This document shows, in pieces, positions 47,520-50,777 of a DNA stretch of 50,777 nt. Both the position numbers and the translations under genes were made by a program. The notes under the pieces were generated by a model. It saw only the letters and a program-made list of their open reading frames with translations, searched no databases and was not told where the DNA came from. The stretch is taken from assembly GCA_007845355.1 (NCBI GenBank), contig SDRQ01000005.1:1-50777 (forward strand). The letters are read 5' to 3'. Position 1 is the stretch's first letter, and every line of letters starts with the position of its first letter. This stretch comes from TM7 phylum sp. oral taxon 352 (GTDB taxonomy: Bacteria > Patescibacteriota > Saccharimonadia > Saccharimonadales > Saccharimonadaceae).

Positions 47520-47978
47520 ATGAATCCTGAGATACATCTTACTAAATTGTCGGTGAATGATGATGAAGCTTTGGAGCGAGCGGCTTTGGCTCACTCGGAG
47601 TCTGTTTTGGGCTGCGAGTTTACGGATAGTGCGAAAAAGGATTTAATAGAATATGTAAAAGGCATGAATAATTACTATGATAGCGATGTATTTGCTATCG
47701 ACACTTCTGGCGAAGAGTTGTCATCTGGTCTTATGACTGTATGCTCTAATGGTGACGGCGAGATTACTATAGAAGATCTTTTTGTTAGGGAAGTTGCGCG
47801 CAAGCGAGGAATTGGTCGGGCGGCTATTGAAGCTTTGGCTGGTGAATATCCAGATGCGCGTGCCGTCAAATTGTATTCCCTAAAATCCGCTGAAGAGTTT
47901 TACCAAAGAATTGGCTTTGACCAAATATCGCCATCTACTAAGAAATGTCTGTCTGTTTGGCGAAAAGAATTGGATTGA
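47520..47978 (+). CDS. GNAT family N-acetyltransferase
   Basis: 152 aa. Motif A (acetyl-CoA binding) reads IEDLFVREVARKRGIGRAAIEALA at residues about 80-103, matching V-x-x-x-x-R-x-x-G-I-G-x-x-L. It is followed by AVKLYSLKSAEEFYQRIGFDQIS, the usual C-terminal strand and helix. The substrate is unknown. A leaderless start with a good -35. Confidence 0.9.
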   Translation: MNPEIHLTKLSVNDDEALERAALAHSESVLGCEFTDSAKKDLIEYVKGMNNYYDSDVFAIDTSGEELSSGLMTVCSNGDGEITIEDLFVREVARKRGIGRAAIEALAGEYPDARAVKLYSLKSAEEFYQRIGFDQISPSTKKCLSVWRKELD

Positions 47979-48016
47979 CAGAATAGAATCTTTCCGCTAC
48001 AATAGAAAAGTACTAA

Positions 48017-48041
48017 TCCGGCCGGCAGGTCGGAGTTTTTC
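48017..48041 (+). terminator. Terminator-like hairpin before nusA
   Basis: TCCGGCC pairs with GGTCGGA around GGCA (one G-U pair), followed by GTTTTT. It may end the GNAT transcript or attenuate nusA. Confidence 0.6.
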
Positions 48042-48094
48042 GTTTATGGAAGTTTGAGACGGAAAAAGATATAATTAATAAGAAGGAGAATATA

Positions 48095-49216
48095 ATGGAA
48101 GACTTGAACATTAAGCAGTTGACGTTGGCAGTGCGTACGATTGCTGAGGAAAAAAACTTGCCAGAAGAAACAGTTTTGAGCGTGATTGAGCAGGCGATTG
48201 CGGCGGCTTGGCGTCGTGATAATGGCACGCGAGATCAGTTGGTTCGCGCAAGCTTGAATATCAATAACGGTACGGCTGTCGTGTCGGTTGTTAAGACTGT
48301 TGTTGAAGAAGTTGAGAATGACGCCAATCAAATTGACCTAGAGGAAGCTAAGGAGATAGATCCTGCGGCTGAACTTGGCGGTGAAGTTGTGATGGAAACT
48401 CATAACGTGACGACTTTTGGTCGAGTTGCAGCTCAGACCGCTAAGCAAGTGATTTTGCAGCGTTTGCGCGAGGCTGAGCGTGAAGTTGTCTTGGCGGAAT
48501 TTGAGGATAAAATCGGTACGGTTGTTATTGGTACGGTTCAGCGAGTTGAGCCGCGTGTTGTGCGAATTGAGCTTGGCAAGGCTGTCGGAATTATGCCTCA
48601 GAGTGAGCAAATTCCTGGCGAATATTACGGCGTTGGTCGTCGAATTAAGGTTTACATTAAGGACATTGAGCGCGAAGGTCGCGGTCCGCAATTGATTCTT
48701 AGTCGCGGCAATGAAGAGTTTGTGCGATTCTTGTTCAATCAAGAAGTTCCAGAGATGGAGACTGGTGCAGTTGAGATTAAGGCGATTGCACGTGAAGCTG
48801 GTCGCCGAACCAAATTGGCGGTTTCTTCAGCGCTACCTGGCGTTGATCCAGTTGGTACGTTTGTTGGCGGTCACGGCGCTCGCGTTCAGGCTGTGATGAA
48901 TGAAATTGGCGAGCAGGAAAAAATTGACATTATTCCATACGAGGAAGATGCGGCTGGATTTATTGCTAATGCGATGAGCCCGGCAGAGGTTTTGAGTGTG
49001 ACTGTCAATGAAGATGAGAAGCGTGCGACGGTTTATGTTAGCGAAGATCAGCAATCGATAGCAATTGGTCGTGCCGGACAGAACGTTCGCTTGGCAAGTC
49101 GATTAACTGGCTATGAATTAGACATCGAAGCAAAAGCTCCTGTTAAGACAGAACCAAAACCTCGAAAGAATATTGAGGATAGCTTGATGAGCGTAGTTGA
49201 GGAGGTGGCGGAATAA
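48095..49216 (+). CDS. nusA: Transcription termination/antitermination factor NusA
   Basis: 373 aa. N-terminal RNA polymerase-binding domain (IAEEKNLPEETVLSVIEQAIAAAWRRD), S1 domain (VVIGTVQRVEPRVVRIELGKAVGIMPQSEQIPGEYYGVGRRIKVYIKD), then two KH domains (ILSRGNEEFVRFLFNQEVPEMETGAVEIKAIAREAGRRTKLAV; GAVQ-type GHGARVQAVMNEIGEQEKIDIIPY; AIGRAGQNVRLASRLTGYELDI). The C-terminal acidic repeats of E. coli NusA are absent, as in many bacteria. GAAGGAGAA precedes the ATG. Confidence 0.96.
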   Translation: MEDLNIKQLTLAVRTIAEEKNLPEETVLSVIEQAIAAAWRRDNGTRDQLVRASLNINNGTAVVSVVKTVVEEVENDANQIDLEEAKEIDPAAELGGEVVMETHNVTTFGRVAAQTAKQVILQRLREAEREVVLAEFEDKIGTVVIGTVQRVEPRVVRIELGKAVGIMPQSEQIPGEYYGVGRRIKVYIKDIEREGRGPQLILSRGNEEFVRFLFNQEVPEMETGAVEIKAIAREAGRRTKLAVSSALPGVDPVGTFVGGHGARVQAVMNEIGEQEKIDIIPYEEDAAGFIANAMSPAEVLSVTVNEDEKRATVYVSEDQQSIAIGRAGQNVRLASRLTGYELDIEAKAPVKTEPKPRKNIEDSLMSVVEEVAE

Positions 49217-49256
49217 GCTGCCTTCTGCGAATCGCCGAAAACGAAAGGAGGGCGAT

Positions 49257-50777
49257 ATGTCAGAAGATTTTTCTGAATTAGAACCTCGGCTGACGGAAAC
49301 AGCTCGAGCCAGTTTGGGGCGGGCTGGTTTTCTGGCGCATAATGAGGGGAGCGAGTATGTTGGCACGGAGCATATTTTGCTTGGTGTGTTGGCGCAAAAT
49401 TCATCATTGGGTGCGAAGATTTTGGCTGAAAACGGCGTAACTTTGGACCGGGCGGAAATGGCATTGAATCTGACTGCGAAGCCGCTGGTGATTACTATTG
49501 TAAGTAAGGGTTTGAGTGCTGAAGTTGTTGAATTGATAAGGATTGCTTGGCAATTAGCGGTTGAATTTGGACAGGAAAAAATTGGCACGGAACACATCGT
49601 TTATGGAATGCTGCAGCAGCACGAGGCACGAGCGACTAAATTGCTGCGGGACATGAATGTTGACATTGACAATCTGCGTGGAAATTTGGAAGATGTGTTT
49701 GATAAACAGCAGTTTGAATCTCTGCAGAGTGAACGCAGTGTGGCGAGTAAAAATTCTGGCGATTTGCGAGTTTTGGAGAAATTCGGTGTCGATTTGACGC
49801 GACGCGCCAGCGAAGGATTTTTGGATCCGGTGATTGGTCGAGCGTCGGAAATTCAGCGAATGATCACGATTTTGGGTCGGCGTAGCAAGAATAATCCAGC
49901 GCTAATTGGTGAACCTGGCGTCGGTAAAACTGCGGTAGTCGAGGGCTTGGCGCAGAGGATTGCTGATAATAAAGTTCCCGAATTTTTGAAAGGTAAGCGA
50001 CTTTTTCAATTGGATTTGACGGCGATGATTGCTGGGACGAAATATCGCGGGCAATTTGAGGAGAGATTGCAAAAAGTTCTGGCGGTCGCCAAAAAACATC
50101 AAGAAGTTATTTTGTTTATTGACGAGTTGCATCTGTTGGTTGGCGCTGGTTCGGCTGAGGGCTCGATGGACGCGGCGAATGTATTGAAGCCAGCGTTGTC
50201 GCGAGGCGAGGTGCGACTAATTGGCGCGACGACGTTTGATGAATATCGAAAACATATCGAAAAAGATGCTGCGTTGTCACGGCGCTTCCAGTCGGTGACG
50301 ATCAATGAGCCATCGCCAGAAGAGGCGATAGAAATGATGCGAGGATTGAGAGGAAAATTAGTCAAGCATCATCAAGTTCAAATTCCTGACGAAATGCTGA
50401 CTGAGGCGGTGGATTTGAGCCAGCGTTACGTGACGGAGCGATTTTTGCCAGATAAAGCGATCGACGTGATTGACGAGGCGGCGAGTTTATTGAAGTCTAG
50501 CTCGCCAATAAAATTGTCGCGTAAGGATAAGTTGGCTCGCCAAATTAAGCGATTGGCTGGGAAAATTGACGCCGCGGTCGAGGCTGAGGATTATGAAAAA
50601 GCTGCAGAATTTAAGATGCAAATGAGACAATTGGAATTGCAAGCCGAAGCATTGAAAGATGAAGCCAGTGATGAGCCGGTGTTGACTGATGAATATTTGC
50701 GTCAAGCGGTTTCGGCAATGACGAATATTCCGATTGACAGATTATCGTTAAATCAGATGAAGGATTTGATTCGTTTG
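49257..50777 (+). CDS. clpC: ATP-dependent Clp protease ATPase subunit ClpC, N-terminal part
   Basis: 507 codons from ATG 49257 to the right edge without a stop. Two Clp_N repeats (residues about 12-150, with [16 protein letters not shown] and [15 protein letters not shown]) are followed by the first AAA+ module: [38 protein letters not shown] (Walker A), [31 protein letters not shown] (Walker B) and [28 protein letters not shown]-like middle segment ([23 protein letters not shown]) marks it as ClpC. AAAGGAGGGCGAT precedes the ATG, 40 bases after nusA. Confidence 0.96.
   Translation, partial: MSEDFSELEPRLTETARASLGRAGFLAHNEGSEYVGTEHILLGVLAQNSSLGAKILAENGVTLDRAEMALNLTAKPLVITIVSKGLSAEVVELIRIAWQLAVEFGQEKIGTEHIVYGMLQQHEARATKLLRDMNVDIDNLRGNLEDVFDKQQFESLQSERSVASKNSGDLRVLEKFGVDLTRRASEGFLDPVIGRASEIQRMITILGRRSKNNPALIGEPGVGKTAVVEGLAQRIADNKVPEFLKGKRLFQLDLTAMIAGTKYRGQFEERLQKVLAVAKKHQEVILFIDELHLLVGAGSAEGSMDAANVLKPALSRGEVRLIGATTFDEYRKHIEKDAALSRRFQSVTINEPSPEEAIEMMRGLRGKLVKHHQVQIPDEMLTEAVDLSQRYVTERFLPDKAIDVIDEAASLLKSSSPIKLSRKDKLARQIKRLAGKIDAAVEAEDYEKAAEFKMQMRQLELQAEALKDEASDEPVLTDEYLRQAVSAMTNIPIDRLSLNQMKDLIRL

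Noticed and set aside
1..50777. Alternative genetic code (UGA read as Gly, or UAA as sense)
   Set aside because: Many genes end at TGA or TAA in tight ATGA/TAATG overlaps with the next start, and proteins end at their usual lengths. The two in-frame TAA cases are isolated.
1..50777. tRNA, rRNA, tmRNA or CRISPR
   Set aside because: No T-loop/acceptor combinations, rRNA-like blocks or regularly spaced repeats were found on reading both strands; small structured RNAs cannot be fully excluded without a covariance search.

Overview
The window looks like a chromosomal segment of a reduced-genome bacterium of the Candidate Phyla Radiation, most probably Candidatus Saccharibacteria (TM7). This placement is inference from gene content, not from a marker RNA. 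The signs are a compact gat operon, a type IV pilus ATPase, malic enzyme, a pentose-phosphate/lower-glycolysis cluster with a split transketolase, and many tiny lineage-specific membrane proteins. UGA acts as a stop in several tightly overlapping genes, so this is not a UGA=Gly lineage. No tRNA, rRNA, CRISPR array or recognisable transposase was seen.

Layout. (1) 1-8844: the end of pheS, then about 8.5 kb of accessory DNA before pheT. This interval holds an RclA-like flavin disulfide reductase, a HIT protein, three Nudix hydrolases, Maf, a CYTH protein and an ASCH protein, which together look like a nucleotide house-cleaning island. It also holds a papain-fold toxin remnant with a possible immunity gene, decayed fragments, an M16-like peptidase gene broken by an in-frame TAA, and two small genes each bracketed by direct repeats built from the M16/pheT junction. 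(2) 8845-15112: pheT, membrane FKBP, trxB, ppa and, convergent, a short RelA/SpoT. (3) 15183-22613: gap, rpiB, rpe, split transketolase, class II aldolase, a PfkB kinase and an unknown gene, mostly overlapping by 1-4 bases. (4) 22614-31914: LOG protein, uvrB, membrane proteins, gatCA-(HEPN-like)-gatB, galU. (5) 31934-41829: dnaE with an in-frame TAA, a SpoU methyltransferase divergent from PilB, an unknown 523-aa protein, malic enzyme, L19. (6) 41899-50777: a membrane protein, an RNase HII-YraN fusion, an M1 aminopeptidase divergent from a secreted HNH nuclease, GNAT, nusA and the first 507 codons of clpC.

Two patterns run across the window. First, many first-of-operon genes have TATAAT (or a one-base variant) ending exactly 6 bases before the start codon, with no room for a ribosome-binding site. 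This predicts leaderless mRNAs, while operon-internal genes use strong AGGAGG sites or stop/start overlaps. Second, four small genes (16325-16708, 19897-20091, 35738-36034, 43466-44020) share one architecture. Each is minus strand, sits tail-to-tail behind a plus-strand housekeeping gene, has its own TTGACA-17-TATAAT-like promoter, starts its transcript with a stem containing (G)CTTT, has a hairpin-rich leader and strong Shine-Dalgarno, uses more C-ending codons than its neighbours, and ends at a large hairpin. Two of the promoters are alignable base for base over 56 bp. These look like autonomous moron-like cassettes and are the best candidate here for something undescribed.
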